A DNA stretch of 64,000 nt from Ryuthela nishihirai. Taxonomy: Eukaryota > Arthropoda > Arachnida > Araneae > Heptathelidae. The first letter of the stretch is position 1; each line of letters begins with the position of its first letter. The DNA is taken from NCBI GenBank assembly GCA_038380435.1, contig JAWZYU010000028.1, forward strand, positions 45,071,095-45,135,094. The letters are read 5' to 3'. Below the pieces are notes generated by a model, which was not told the origin of the DNA, ran no database searches, and saw only the letters and a list, made by a program, of their open reading frames with translations. Positions 1 to 11,337 of the stretch are shown here, in pieces. Position numbers and translations under genes: made by a program.

Positions 1-811
1 TGAAACCTTACTATAGTCTTTTGGAAACAGTGTCTGCCTCTTGAAACCTTACTATAGTCTTTTGGAAGCAGTGTCTGTCTCTTGAAACCTTACTATAGTC
101 TTTTGGAAACAGTGTCTGCCTCTTGAAACCTTACTATAGTCTTTTGGAAATAATGTCTGCCTCTTGAAACCTTACTATAGTCTTTTGGAAACAGTGTCTG
201 CCTCTTGAAACCTTACTATAGTCTTTTGGAAACAGTGTCTGCCTCTTGAAACCTTACTATAGTCTTTTGGAAACAGTGTCTGTCTCTTGAAACCTTACTA
301 TAGTCTTTTGAAAACAGTGTCTGCCTCTTGAAACCTTACTATAGTCTTTTGGAAACAGTGTCTGCCTCTTGAAGCCTTACTATAGACTTTTGGAAACAGT
401 GTCTGCCTCTTGAAACCTTACTATAGTCTTTTGGAAATAATGTCTGCCTCTTGAAAACTTACTATAGTCTTTTGGAAATAATGTCTGCCTCTTGAAACCT
501 TACTATAGTCTTTTGGAAATAATGTCTGCCTCTTGAAACCTTACTATAGTCTTTTGGAAATAATGTCTGCCTCTTGAAACCTTACTATAGTCTTTTGAAA
601 ACAGTGTCTGCCTCTTGAAACCTTACTATAGTCTTTTGGAAACAGTGTCTGCCTCTTGAAACCTTACTATAGTCTTTTGGAAACAGTGTCTGCCTCTTGA
701 AACCTTACTATAGTCTTTTGGAAATAATGTCTGCCTCTTGAAACCTTACTATAGTCTTTTGGAAATAATGTCTGCCTCTTGAAACGTTGCTACAGTCTTT
801 TGGAAACAATG
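1..811. repeat. 41-bp tandem array
   Basis: About 20 head-to-tail copies of a 41-bp unit starting TGAAACCTTACTATAG, open at the left window edge. Units differ by a few substitutions (AACAGTG versus AATAATG variants, CTGCC versus CTGTC). The last copy (about 783-811) is more diverged. No coding potential is seen. A T-rich stretch with TTG repeats (812-930) follows. Confidence 0.95.
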
Positions 812-931
812 TGGATTTTTTTTGTTGTTGTTGTTGGCTTTTTTCAGTTCTCTTTTTGTTATTAGTTTCTTGCTGTTAGTTTTTCTGTTGTTTGATTTTT
901 TGTTGTTGACTTTTTTCAGTTGTTTGTTTTA

Positions 932-1184
932 GAAACCGATGGGCTTGGAAAGGTCCACCATCCGTCGGATGGGACGTTAAGCCGTGGTCCGTGTGCGGAG
1001 AGCCACGTGCACGTCAAAAAACGTTTGGATGGCCTTGACGGGAGGCTACTATATGTCTCCCAACAGCTGTTCCAGTGAGTCCCCTTTCCCCAACCTTCTC
1101 TGAGCCCTTGGGGTCCTTTTAACCTGACCATTTACCCCATTGTGTGCAAAAAGCAGTGCCGCTCAGAGGTAAAACATCCCAACC
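932..1184 (+). mobile_element. SINE-A, 5'-truncated
   Basis: Begins inside the conserved body (ACCGATGGGCTTGG) and runs to the tail (ACATCCCAACC). The tRNA-like head is missing, as expected from incomplete reverse transcription. It is moderately diverged from the other copies. Confidence 0.85.
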
Positions 1185-1664
1185 TAAAAGCCCTACTACA
1201 TATTGAATAGTCGTGTATATCCTTCCAGTCGATCGTGCTAACCTTACCAACAGAAAGTTGTGGGGGGGGGGGATTACAACTTTGGAACCTCCAGTTCTAG
1301 GACTAAATTGGTTTAGTTTGGAATTTTAGTCGCACGAACAACTCCTGCTACTGCTCCGAACTAGGAGGTGGATGGAACGCTCCCACGAAGTCTGCAAATA
1401 AACTCTGTCTTCCCTGCAGTGTGGCATTCCATTCGATGGCTTCATTTGACTGACATGAACGGAGATTCCAACGAAGCCACAGCTATCAGAAAAATTCTCG
1501 ACGTTGTCCCTGTCAGCATTAGATTCACAAATACTCTTTTAAGCTATGAACTCGATTATTGTTTCCGCTCATGCTGAAGAACAGCGACTAGAAGTTCCTT
1601 AGATTTTTACTGCCATATGGAATTCTGTTTGGTTATAAAAAAACATACTTCTTGGGTTTCATAC
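1185..1664. other. No recognised feature
   Basis: Mixed-composition sequence with a G10 run near 1262. A 69-codon open frame (1368-1577) has no recognisable similarity or features and is treated as chance. Confidence 0.5.
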
Positions 1665-2451
1665 GGTTTGGGTTGTTTCACCTCTGAGGGGGGGGGGGGG
1701 GCTCGGTCGGTAGCGCGTCAGGCTCGTAATCTGTAGTTCCCAGGTTCGAGTCCCAGCTGGGTCAGAGTTGAGATTTATCTCCGCAAAATTCCCCGCCCTG
1801 CCCACGGTCAGTAGGGGACACCGATGGGCTTGGAAAGGCCGCTGTCCGGATGGACGTGATGGATCGTCCGGATGGATCGGATGGGACGTTAAGCCGTGGC
1901 CCCGTGTGCGGGAGAGCCATACCCTGTGCACGTTAACGAACACGCTGGATGGCCTTGACGGGAGGCTACCATCTGTCTCCCAACAGCTATTCCAGTGGGT
2001 CCCCTCCCCCAACCTTCTCTGAACCTTCGGGGTCCATGTGACCTGGTCATTTAGCCCATGGTGTGCAAAAAAGTGCCGCTCAGAGGTAAAACAACCCAAC
2101 CCAACTCACCTCTGAGGGGCATGTTTTTGCCGACAATGGGCAAAATAGCCAGGTCACGAAATTTCCGAGGGTTCGGAGAAGGTTGTAGGCCCACTGGATA
2201 ACTGTTAGATGATAGTCTCCCATCAAAGCTATCCAGCGTGTTCTTGAGCGGGCACAGGTTTGACTCTTCAGTAATATGTGACCACGGTTCAGTGTTCCAT
2301 CTGACGGATGGTGGCCTTTCCAGACCAACCGGTGTCCTCTGTAACTAGGGCAGAGCTGGAGTTTTTGTGGAAATAAACATCCACGGTGGAACTCGAACGT
2401 GAGAACTAAAGGTTATGAGCCCGGAGCCTACCGACTGAGCCACCCCCGCCC
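1665..2451 (-). mobile_element. Old SINE-A split by a younger SINE-A
   Basis: The tail end of a reverse-strand SINE-A (GGGTTGTTTCACCTCTGAG) lies at 1665-1691 and the rest, including a diverged tRNA-like head (GACTGAGCCACCCCCGCC), at 2106-2451. The two parts are separated by a forward SINE-A. The older copy is clearly more diverged than the inserted one. Confidence 0.8.
1692..2105 (+). mobile_element. SINE-A inserted in an older SINE-A
   Basis: Full-length forward copy with a 14-bp TSD (TCACCTCTGAGGGG) at 1678-1691 and 2106-2119. The head is altered by a run of 16-17 G. The body carries a short extra segment (GATGGATCGTCCGGATG area, 1850-1875), a local duplication around the GACGGACGG block. 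Confidence 0.85.
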
Positions 2452-2619
2452 CAAGTTTCACACTGACTTAGACGTTCAACATAAAATTCCGTAGATAGCA
2501 TCTATGAGAAAAGGGAAGCCTAAGCAGAAATCAGAAAAAAAATGCTTGAGGAGAAAATGTCTATATTTTATTCAGGATTGGAACCTGAGGCTGGGTAGTT
2601 CAAATATCATCATTTAGGG

Positions 2620-2936
2620 CAGTGGTTCTCAACCTTTTATGCTTCACGTACCCCCTGGAAATGTGTATGTAACTGGCGTACCCCTTGTATAGATAGATAA
2701 AACTATAGTTATAGTATAACAATGGGAATAAAATAAAACATATATATCAGTGGTTCTCAAAGTTTTATGCTTCACGTACCCCCTGGAAATGTGTATGTAA
2801 CTGGCGTACCCCTTGTATAGATAGATAAAACTATAGTTATAGTATAACAATGGGAATAAAATAAAACATATATATCAGTGGTTCTCAAAGTTTTATGCTT
2901 CACGTACCCCCTGGAAATGTGTATGTAACTCCAGTA
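2620..2936. repeat. Tandem half-hAT MITE, 128-bp period
   Basis: Units start at 2620, 2748 and 2876 with CAGTGGTTCTCAA, a hAT-type terminal inverted repeat. The third unit is incomplete. Each contains CTTCACGTACCCCCTGG and a TATAGATAGATAAAACTATA stretch. The same half-element, reverse-complemented, forms the right half of the MITEs at 37555-38189. No opposite terminus is present here. Confidence 0.8.
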
Positions 2937-3034
2937 CCCTTTCACATAAAGGGGCTAGAAAACCTGGAATTTTGGCAGAAGATTAATGGTAGCATAAGAA
3001 TGTAGAGTGTGACATAAACTCGATAGGATGAATA
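2937..3034. repeat. Dispersed hAT-related segment
   Basis: Sequence from TACCCTTTCACATAAAGG to GGATGAATAGG recurs as the reverse complement at about 39010-39112. In both places it lies next to GCTTCAC of the hAT MITE, so it is probably interior sequence of a longer hAT family member. Confidence 0.7.
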
Positions 3035-3420
3035 GGGGAGCGGGGGTGGCTCAGTCGGTAGCGCGCCAGGCTCGTAATCTGTAGTTCCCAGGTTCGAGTC
3101 CCAGCTGGGTCAGCGTTGAGATTTATCTCCGCAAAAATCCCCGCCCTGCCCACGGTCAGTAGGGGACACCGATGGGCTTGGAAAGGCCGCCGTCCGTCGG
3201 ATGGGACGTTAAGCCTTGGCCCCGTGTGCGGGAGAGCCATACCCTGTGCACGTTAAAGAACACGCTGGATGGCCTTGACGGGAGGCTACCATCTGTCTCC
3301 CAACAGCTGTTCCATTGGGTCCCCTTCCCCAACCTTCTCTGAGCCTTCGGGGTCCATGTGACCTGGCCATTTAGCCCATTGTGTGCAAAAAAGTGCCGCT
3401 CAGAGGTAAAACAACCCAAC
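3035..3420 (+). mobile_element. SINE-A, full length
   Basis: Complete copy from GGGGAGCGGGGGTGGCTCAG to CAACCCAAC, with intact A-box-like and B-box (GGTTCGAGTCC) motifs. No clear TSD is seen. It abuts the hAT-related segment. Confidence 0.92.
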
Positions 3421-5860
3421 TAATGAAACTCTAACGTTGTCTTCATCCAACGTGGTTACTAAAATATTTATCTTCGTAGAATTATAATCATTTCAACAAT
3501 TTATCTATTATAAATACCAATTATTTTAACTAATGAGGACGTTGAAATATTTATATTTTTCTAATGAAACAACACAAATATTTGTTTCTATTAAATGAGG
3601 CCATCAGAATTTTGGCCTTCATTCAATAAGACCATTAAATATTTGTCTTTATTGAGCGAGGCAAATTAAAGGAATTCTCTTCATCAGAATATTTGTCTTC
3701 TAGCGAGAATATCAGAAAAAATGTTTTCGTCTAGTTAGAACGTCAAAATATTTTTGTCTTCTGCTGATGAGGATTTCAACTGGTGAGGATTTGTCTTATT
3801 CTGGCGACGGCATCAGGATATTTATAATCTTCTAGTGAGAACATTAGAATATTTGTCTTATTCTAGTGAAGACATCGGATTATTTGTCTTATTCTAATGA
3901 GGACATCAGATATTTGTCATATTCTAATGAGGACATCAGAATATTTGTCATATTCTAGTGAGGACATAAAAATTTTTGTCTTCAGATAATTAATATGGAT
4001 ATCGGAATATTTGTTTTCTTCTTGTAAGAACATCAAAATATTTCTCTTCTCTAGTGAGGACATTAGAATATTTGTCTTCCTCTAGTGAGGACATCAAAAT
4101 ATTTGTCTTCTTCTAGTGAGGACATCATAATATTTGTCTTCTTCTAATAAGGGCATCATACTATTTGTCTTCTTTTAATGAGGACATGAGAATATTTCAA
4201 TTCTTCCAATGAGGACATAAGAATATCTGTCTTCTTCTAGTGAGGACATCAGAATATCTGTCTTCTTCTAATGAGGACATCAAAAGTATTCGTCTTCTTC
4301 TAGCAAGGGTATCAAATATTTGTCTTCCATCTAGTGAGGACGTTACATTATTTGCCTTCTTTTAGTGAGGACATCCCAATATTTGTCTTCTAATGGGGAC
4401 ATCAGAATATTTCTCTTCTGTAGTGAGGACATCAAAATATTTCTCTTCTTCTAGTAAGAATGTCATAATATTTGCCTTTTTCTAGTGAGGACATCAGACT
4501 ATTTATCTTCTTTTAATGAGGACATCAGGATATTTCTATTCTTCTAGTGTGGACAACAGAATATCTGTCTTCTTCTAGTGGGGACATCAGAATATTTCTA
4601 TTCTTCTAATGAGGACAACAGAATATCTGTCTCCTTCTAGTGAGGATATCAGAATATTTCTCTTCTCTAATGAGGATATCAGAATATTTCTCTTCTCTAA
4701 TGAGGACATCAAAATATTTGTCTTCTTCTAGTAAGGATATCAGAATATTTTTCTTCTAGTGAGGACATCAGACTGTCTTATTTTAATGAGGACATCACAA
4801 TATTTGTCTTCTAATGAGGACATCATGGTATTTCTATTCTTCTAATGAGGACATCAAAATATTTGTTTTCTAATGAGGACATCAGGGTATTTCTATTCTT
4901 CTAATGAGGACATGAAAATATTTGTCTTCTTCTAGTAAGGATATCAAAATATTTGTCTTCTTCTAATGAGGACAACAGAATATCTGTCTCCTTCTAGTGA
5001 GGACATCAGAATATTTCTCTTCTCTAATGAGGACATCAAAATATTTGTCTTCTTCTAGTAAGGATATCAGAATATTTTTCTTCTAGTGAGGACATCAGAC
5101 TGTCTTATTTTAATGAGGACATCACAATATTTGTCTTCTAATGAGGACATCATGGTATTTCTATTCTTCTAATGAGGACATCAAAATATTTGTTTTCTAA
5201 TGAGGACATCAGGGTATTTCTATTCTTCTAATGAGGACATGAAAATATTTGTCTTCTTCTAGTAAGGATATCAAAATATTTGTCTTCTTCTAATGAGGAC
5301 AACAGAATATCTGTCTCCTTCTAGTGAGGACATCAGAATATTTCTCTTCTCTAATGAGGACATCAAAATATTTGTCTTCTTCTAGTAAGGATATCAGAAT
5401 ATTTTTCTTCTAGTGAGGACATCAGACTGTCTTATTTTAATGAGGACATCACAATATTTGTCTTCTAATGAGGACATCATGGTATTTCTATTCTTCTAAT
5501 GAGGACATCAAAATATTTGTTTTCTAATGAGGACATCAGGGTATTTCTATTCTTCTAATGAGGACATGAAAATATTTGTCTTCTTCTAGTAAGGATATCA
5601 AGATATTTGTCTTCTTCTAGTGAGGACATCAGAATATTTGTCTCCTTCTAGTGAGGACATTAGAATATTTGTCTTCTTCTAGTGAGAACATTAGAATATT
5701 TTTCTTCTTCTAGTGTGGACATCAGAATTTTTGCCTTCGTCCAGTGAGATCACCAGAATATTTCTCATCTTACAATACGTCCATCAGAATGTCACTATTT
5801 ATAAAATGGAAATATTTTATATTTTCTTTCATTCGAAGAAGCCACTAGACTCTTAATAAC
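3421..5860. repeat. About 31-bp minisatellite with 327-bp higher-order repeat
   Basis: Dozens of degenerate units of the form TTCTAGTGAGGACATCAGAA TATTTGTC run from about 3600 to 5780. Edges are more diverged. In the centre (about 4680-5600) a 327-bp block repeats about three times: the variant CATCAGACTGTCTTATTTT recurs with GACTGTC at 4771, 5098 and 5425. Stops occur in every frame. Confidence 0.92.
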
Positions 5861-6016
5861 GATTAAAAAAGCAAATAAAATATTTGCCTTTTACCAATGA
5901 GGCCATGAAAAAAATTTTCCGCACTTGTTATCTTCAAACAATGAATCCACTGTAATATTTTCCTTCAGCAATGAGGCAAAAAAAAGGTCTTCTTCCAAAG
6001 AGGACCTCATAATATT

Positions 6017-6330
6017 GGAGTGGGGGACTGGCTCGTTATCTGATGTTCCAGGTTTGAGTGCCACCTTATCTCCGTTCAATCACTGAACTCGCTCGGAAAC
6101 GGGACACCTTTGGGCTTGAAAAGGCCACCGTCTGCCTGGTGGGACGTTAACCCGTGGGCCGTTGTGCGAGTTAATGAACACGCCGAATGGCTCTGATAGG
6201 AGACTTTCACTCTCTGATAATAGCTCTCCAATCTATCCCTTTACCCAACCTTCTCTGGGCTCCTTGTGACTTGGCCATTTAACTCGCTGTGTGCAAAAAA
6301 ACTGCCGCTCAGAGATAAAACAACCCAACC
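6017..6330 (+). mobile_element. SINE-A, diverged
   Basis: Old forward copy. The head is damaged (GTGGGGGACTGGCTCG) and the B box weak. The body is recognised by GGGACGTTAACCCGTGG, and the tail (GATAAAACAACCCAACC) is intact. Confidence 0.8.
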
Positions 6331-6394
6331 GTCAGAAAATTGATCCTTGCCCATTTAAATCACCATAAAATCCATCCGCTATAACTCTCTAGAA

Positions 6395-6704
6395 CAGGCG
6401 TGTCCAACCCGCGGGCCGCTGGCCACTTGCGGCCCTGGACAGCTAGTAATTCGGCCCACAAAATCGTAAAGTTCACGTGTTTATGACATAAGCTTTCAAG
6501 AATGATTATGTGATTTTCAGCGAGTTTTTGATATCCCACTAGTTTCACGTTGCCCTTTTTTTAAGTTTATAATAAAAACATAAGAAAATAAATAACGTTT
6601 TATTATTCATATACATTAACTACATTATATATTTTATGTGCGGCCCAAAACAATTCATCTTCACTCAATGTGGCCCAGGGAAGTCAAAAGGTTGGACACG
6701 CCTG
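6395..6704. mobile_element. hAT-family MITE
   Basis: A 310-bp non-autonomous element with 14-bp perfect terminal inverted repeats (CAGGCGTGTCCAAC / GTTGGACACGCCTG). It is flanked by a perfect 8-bp TSD (CTCTAGAA) at 6387-6394 and 6705-6712, which fits the hAT preference nTnnnnAn. The interior has GC-rich subterminal GCGGCCC motifs and an AT-rich centre. No transposase is encoded. Confidence 0.93.
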
Positions 6705-6712
6705 CTCTAGAA

Positions 6713-7802
6713 TATTCCTCTACAATGCGACTTTCAGCCTAAAAAAGATGTTTTGCATCCTTTTTTGCTAGAATCATAAAATTTCGCTGCGCAAGACTTT
6801 TGGGAATCTAATATCTTGCAAAAAACCTTTCACACCGTTAGAAGATGCATATATCAAATATTAAAAGTAGAACGTAAATATAATATATCACGAGATACCT
6901 TAAGTCATATCCTTTGAATAATAACTGACCTGAAACAGGAGACAAAAAACAGACCTCTTAATGGAAGTTTTCATGTCCAATGAATGGCAGTGATACGTAC
7001 ACAATACACCTGCCAACGCACTAAGAAAAGCACTTAGCCACTCATAAAGAAAGATTCATACTAAAATGAAAGAAAACTTCATGAAGCAATGTAACAGGAA
7101 TCAACAGGGAGATGATATATCAAAGAACCAATCTCACTTTTTTCAACCCGACCTATCTGATAGGTTAAGCACTTTAATGGCGGAAAATATTAAGTTATGC
7201 AACTCCTCCTATATCTCTTTACTCATACAACTATAATGCACGACATAACATCCTGTTTTACTCTTAGACGATAGTGACAGAGCTACTCTTTCCCTCAGGT
7301 ATTTGTGGATGGAAGACATCAAATTTTCATGGCGTCACGGAATGTTGACTCCTTCTTTATCTGCATGATTAGCCTTGAGAGGAAATCGTAGAAGCTTTCG
7401 GAGTCAATTAACGCCACTCAACCTTTCGCAAATAGAGTTACTTTATTCAACATTAGGATTGCCGACAACAAATAACAAACACTGAACAGCTTCGAGATGG
7501 AGGGCGAGAAATATCGGTGAACGATTTAAAAATGAAATTCTTCAAAAGGAACAAAAGATTTTCTAGTTCCTACATACTATATGGCATATGTTTTTGTACT
7601 TAAGACCAGTGTATTAGATTGCATTTTTTTTTTCTAAGTAACACTTTGTACATAATGGATGAAATGACCAAGTTGTAAAGTCCACAGGGCTCAGATCTGA
7701 AGAGATAGGAGACACACTGGACGGCTGTTAGGGGACAGATAAAGTTCCTGTTAATAATAACCCAATGCCTTATTTAACTATCAAAGGGTATGGCTCTCCC
7801 AA
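6713..7802. other. No recognised feature
   Basis: AT-rich sequence without long frames, tandem structure or resemblance to the families in this window. It may be unique DNA or a very old repeat. Confidence 0.5.
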
Positions 7803-8196
7803 AAACGGGATACTGTAGACTCATTCGGTAGCATGTCAGGTTTGAAAACTGCAGTTCCCAGTTTAGTCCCAACTGTTTCAGCATCGGGAGTTATTACCAC
7901 TAAAACTGGCCTGTTATCGTTCAGAAGGGAGTTTTCCAAGACCCGATGGTCTTGGTAAAGCCCCGAAGTCCCTTAAGCCGTGGGACGTAAAGCCAGGACC
8001 TTCCTGTGCATCAGAACCCCACCAATGCACGTGAAATAACACTCAATGCACATGAATAACTGGATAGACGTGACGAGAGGCTCCCATCTGTCTCCTAAAT
8101 CCTAAAGCGGTCCAGTGAAGTCCTCTTTCCCCAACCTTCTCTGAGTCCTTGGGGTCTTTGTGACCTGGCCATTTACCCCATTGTGTGCTCAAAACT
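7803..8196 (+). mobile_element. SINE-A, very diverged, 3' end cut by mariner
   Basis: Head-like sequence (ACTCATTCGGTAGCATGTC) is followed by recognisable body blocks (CCAACCTTCTCTGAG, GACCTGGCCATTTA) up to GTGTGCTCAAAACTG. The final tail (GCCGCTCAGAGG onwards) is absent. A mariner element starts directly afterwards, and its other side does not resume the SINE. Confidence 0.7.
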
Positions 8197-8199
8197 GTA

Positions 8200-9557
8200 G
8201 CCAGGTTGTTTCAAAAAGGACGCAACCCTAAATATAAGAGAGTAGATTTTACTCGCATGTGCATTTTATGTCATAATATTAGTCAGTTGGCATTACTGTA
8301 CTCAAGGTTAAGAGCCTTTAGCAGTTGAAATGACCTTGTCACGCGCTAGTCTCACTCAAGCATTCATTCCTTTGTGTTGTGTCAGCTATGTCGTTTTCGA
8401 AAAACGAACGTGTATTTATTGTTAAGACTTATTGTGTGTACAAATCTTACGAACGTGTGAGACAGGAGTTTGAGTTGAAGTTTCCTCAGTCTGCAGTTCC
8501 CAACAAGTCGACAATATCTCGTTTGATTGATAAATTTCGTGACACTGGGTCTGTACAGGATCGAAAGAGCCCAGACTGGCCATCACTGTTAAATGCCGAA
8601 GTTCTTGATGATGTGTCTCAGCTTTTAACTCGCTCACTCATAAAATCTCTTAGAAAGTTATCTTCACAGGTTGGACTGTCACCAGCTACTGTTTTCAGGG
8701 CTACAAAGAAGTTAAAATTTCATGCCTACCGCATTGGTGTCGTTCGTGAACTGAAAGAACTAGACCATGAAAAACGTTTACGGTACTGTCGTTGGTTTCG
8801 TTTTTTTGTTGATGAAAATGGAATTAAGGTGTTGGACTGTGTTTATTTCAGTGACGAGGCTTGGTTTCACTTGGATGGGTATGTGAACAGTCAAAACAGT
8901 CGAATATGGAGCAGTGAAAATCCTCACACTTTTCACGAACGACCATTACGTGCACGGAAAATTGGTGTTTGGTGTGCAATTTCCCGTCGTCGTGCGATAG
9001 GGCCTTTATTTTTTGACTCAACTGTAACTGGTGAAGTTTATTGTGACCTCATCCAACAGTTTATTGCACTATTGGATGTGAATGAACGAGAGTGTTGGTT
9101 TCAACAAGATGGCGCGACCGCCCATACTGCAAATGACACAATGGTCATGTTGCAGAAAATTTTTGGTGATCATTTGATTTAAAAAAAATGTGTCCCCCAA
9201 GATCCCCAGATCTTACTCCACCAGATTTTTTCCTATGGGGATATCTCAAATGTGTAGTGTTTCAAAACAATCCTCATACACTTGAAGACTTAAAGGCTAA
9301 CATTGAAAGAGAGATTTTAAACATAAGAAAACAAACATTATGAAAGGTGACTGCAAATGTCACGAAACAGATACGAACCTGCATACAGTTTGCAGGAAAT
9401 CACTTTCAACATCTGTTGTAAAGGTAGAGATATATGTCTAATTTCCATCTTTTGAATTTTGTGTCTTTTGTCAAGTTTAAACAGAGGAATGATATACAAT
9501 AGAGTATACAATAGAGTAAGTATACAATAGAGGGTTGCGTCCTTTTTGAAACACCTG
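8200..9557 (+). mobile_element. mariner-type DNA transposon (DUF4817-like transposase)
   Basis: About 1.36 kb. Terminal inverted repeats of about 27 bp: left GGTTGTTTCAAAAAGGACGC (from 8204), right GCGTCCTTTTTGAAAC (9537-9552). A TA dinucleotide sits outside each end (8198-8199, 9558-9559), the usual mariner target duplication. The element carries one transposase frame on the same strand. The right terminus lacks one base of the left one. Confidence 0.9.
8388..9343 (+). pseudogene. mariner transposase, one stop plus one frameshift
   Basis: DDE/D transposase that would cut and reinsert the surrounding element in the nucleus. Residues 1-60 form a helix-turn-helix of the DUF4817 type (SFSKNERVFIVKTYCVYKSY, NKSTISRLIDKF). 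The first catalytic Asp is in FSDEAWFHLDG, the second in WFQQDGATAHT. The third motif (SPDLTPPDFFLWG) is present only in a shifted frame, after a TAA at 9181-9183 and a base change in the following A8 run. The frame then continues to a TGA at 9341-9343. The ATG at 8388 is preferred; a GTG three codons upstream also keeps the frame open. Only about two lesions means fairly recent inactivation. Spacing between the second and third Asp is near 37 residues, which is uncertain because of the lesion. Confidence 0.88.
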
Positions 9558-9701
9558 TAGAAGAGCTAATAAATACACAACTTTGCATTTTCCCAATCAA
9601 CTTTTAATCCAAATTTTCCCTGTCAGAGCACATAAAAGGCAATTTGAAAACAAACTTCCCATAATTACATAAAATATTCTAAGATGTGATAATAAATAAA
9701 T

Positions 9702-9897
9702 AATAAATACCCCCTCAAGCAGCTGCTTGCCACAGAGGTCTGACAGGAGCCTGTCAGTTTATATGCCAGAGTAGAAGGTCTGAGAGGATGGCAGGACCTC
9801 AGCAGAAAAACAACACAAACATCCATGCCTTACCCGGGATTCGAACCTAGGTCCCGTAGAGCAGTAGCCAAGCGCGCTAACCACTCGGCCACGGGAC
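9702..9897 (-). mobile_element. SINE-B copy
   Basis: Reverse-strand copy from AAATACCCCCTCAAG (tail) to CCACTCGGCCACGGGA (tRNA-like head). The head has box A GTGGCCGAGTGG and box B GGTTCGAATCC. First of three same-orientation copies in 620 bp. Confidence 0.9.
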
Positions 9898-9904
9898 GGC
9901 TCAA

Positions 9905-10093
9905 AATAAATACCCCCTCAAGTAGCTGCTTGCCACAGAGGTCTAACAGGGGCCTGTCAGTTTATATGCCATAATAGAAGGTCTGTGAGGATGGCAGGAC
10001 CTCAGCAGAAAAACAACACAAACGTCCATGCCTTATCCGGGGCTCGAACCCAGGTCCCTTAGATCAGTAGTCAAGCGCGCTAACCACTCGGCC
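9905..10093 (-). mobile_element. SINE-B copy, head slightly truncated
   Basis: Second of the triplet. It follows the first copy after about 8 bp and ends at CCACTCGGCC, lacking the last head bases. Box B reads GGTTCGAGCCC on the reverse strand. Confidence 0.88.
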
Positions 10094-10130
10094 ATTAAAA
10101 TGCATAACACAATACTTAAAAAAAAATAAA

Positions 10131-10323
10131 ATAAATACCCCCTCAAGCAGCTGCTTGCCACAGAGGTCTGACAGGAGCCTGTCAGTTTATATGCCATAGT
10201 AGAAGATCTGAGAGGATGGCAGGACCTCAGCAGAAAACAACACGAACATCCATGCCTTACCCGGGGCTCGAACCCAGGTCCCGTAGATCAGTAGCCAAGC
10301 GCGCTAACCACTCGGCCACGGGA
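10131..10323 (-). mobile_element. SINE-B copy
   Basis: Third copy of the triplet, complete to CCACGGGA. It is separated from the second by an A-rich 37-bp spacer. Confidence 0.9.
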
Positions 10324-11010
10324 ATTTTGAAAAAAAAATACAATTTCGGTTTATTCACATCTTTTCGGCAGAAGGTCGTCAGTTAGTTATGATTGCTATT
10401 GGCAGATCCCGACTCTCTTCACAGCTCCATTTTCGGTATTTACAATAACGGTACAACTTCGAAATATTAATCGCATTACTCCTTCACTAAACGAGTTTAC
10501 TCAGAAGTATTCTCAATGCTCGCCAGAGCCACATCCCGAGTTTTCTCTCAACTCTATCCTGCATCGGATGTGCACGTCGCGATTATTCTTATTCTTAGTG
10601 CCAATGCTCCTACTTGGAGACTGGAAGCCAGAGAGAACCTCGAAGACTTTACTTGAAGCTCAATAGTTCAACTGGTGCAGCCTCCGAACACAGCTAATTA
10701 TTCCCCCATGGCCTATGGTGCATAAGCTGAGTCCTGTCTTCGTCTCATATCTCTCTCTCTCTATCTCTGATCGTGACTAAAGCATGGATGAAGCAGCCTT
10801 GCCTTTGCGGTCATATGCTTCATTAGAATCTCTCCTCTGAGACAGAAGATGATCCACGGAATGCATGAGGTTCATCCCTCAATGCGTGCAGGAATGCGAC
10901 CTAGTTTCTGTCTCTGCACTACTTCGAAATAACTTAGAGGAGATATGGGATGTGGTACGGTCGGCGAAATAAAAAAGGACTTAGTGTCGAGACTTGGAGA
11001 CTTGATCGGT
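10324..11010. other. No recognised feature
   Basis: Mixed-composition DNA with a short CT microsatellite near 10748. No reading frame or repeat family is recognised. Confidence 0.45.
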
Positions 11011-11302
11011 TGGTTTGGGTTGTTTTACCTCTGAGTGGAACTTTTTTTGTCACACAGTGGTCTTAATGGCCAGGTCACAAGAACCCCGAAGGCTCATAGT
11101 AGTTTGGGTGAAGGAACCCACTGGACAGTTGTTGGGAGACAGATGTCAGCATCCCGTCAAGGACATCCAGCGTGTTCTTTAATGTGCACAGGGTATGGCT
11201 CTCTGAACTACGGCTTAACGTTCAATCCGACGGACGGAAGCCTTTCCAAGCCCATTGGTGTCCCCTATGTCCCCTATGGACATGTCGCCACCCCCGCCCC
11301 TG
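11011..11302 (-). mobile_element. SINE-A with internal deletion, ending in a foldback
   Basis: Tail and body are present (GGTTGTTTTACCTCTGAG to CCCATTGGTGTCCCCTATG). The region up to the head is then deleted and only CGCCACCCCCGCCCC of the head terminus remains. This terminus is repeated inverted immediately afterwards (see 11280-11335). Confidence 0.8.
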
Positions 11303-11335
11303 ATCAATCAATCAGGGGCGGGGGTGGCGACATGT
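11280..11335. repeat. 25-bp inverted repeat with 6-nt loop
   Basis: Arms 11280-11304 and 11311-11335 are perfect complements around the loop CAATCA. The arms contain the SINE-A 5' terminus (GGGGCGGGGGTGGC) in both orientations. Confidence 0.9.
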
Positions 11336-11337
11336 GA

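Noticed and set aside
1..811. CRISPR-like array
   Set aside because: No constant-repeat/variable-spacer pattern: the whole 41-bp unit is repeated. The sequence is eukaryotic and there are no cas genes.
3156..3419. Conserved ~87-codon reverse frame (GCFTSERHFFAHHGLNGQV...) present in more than ten places
   Set aside because: It is the antisense strand of SINE-A. Conservation follows from SINE copy similarity, not from protein constraint. Such frames can contaminate protein databases.
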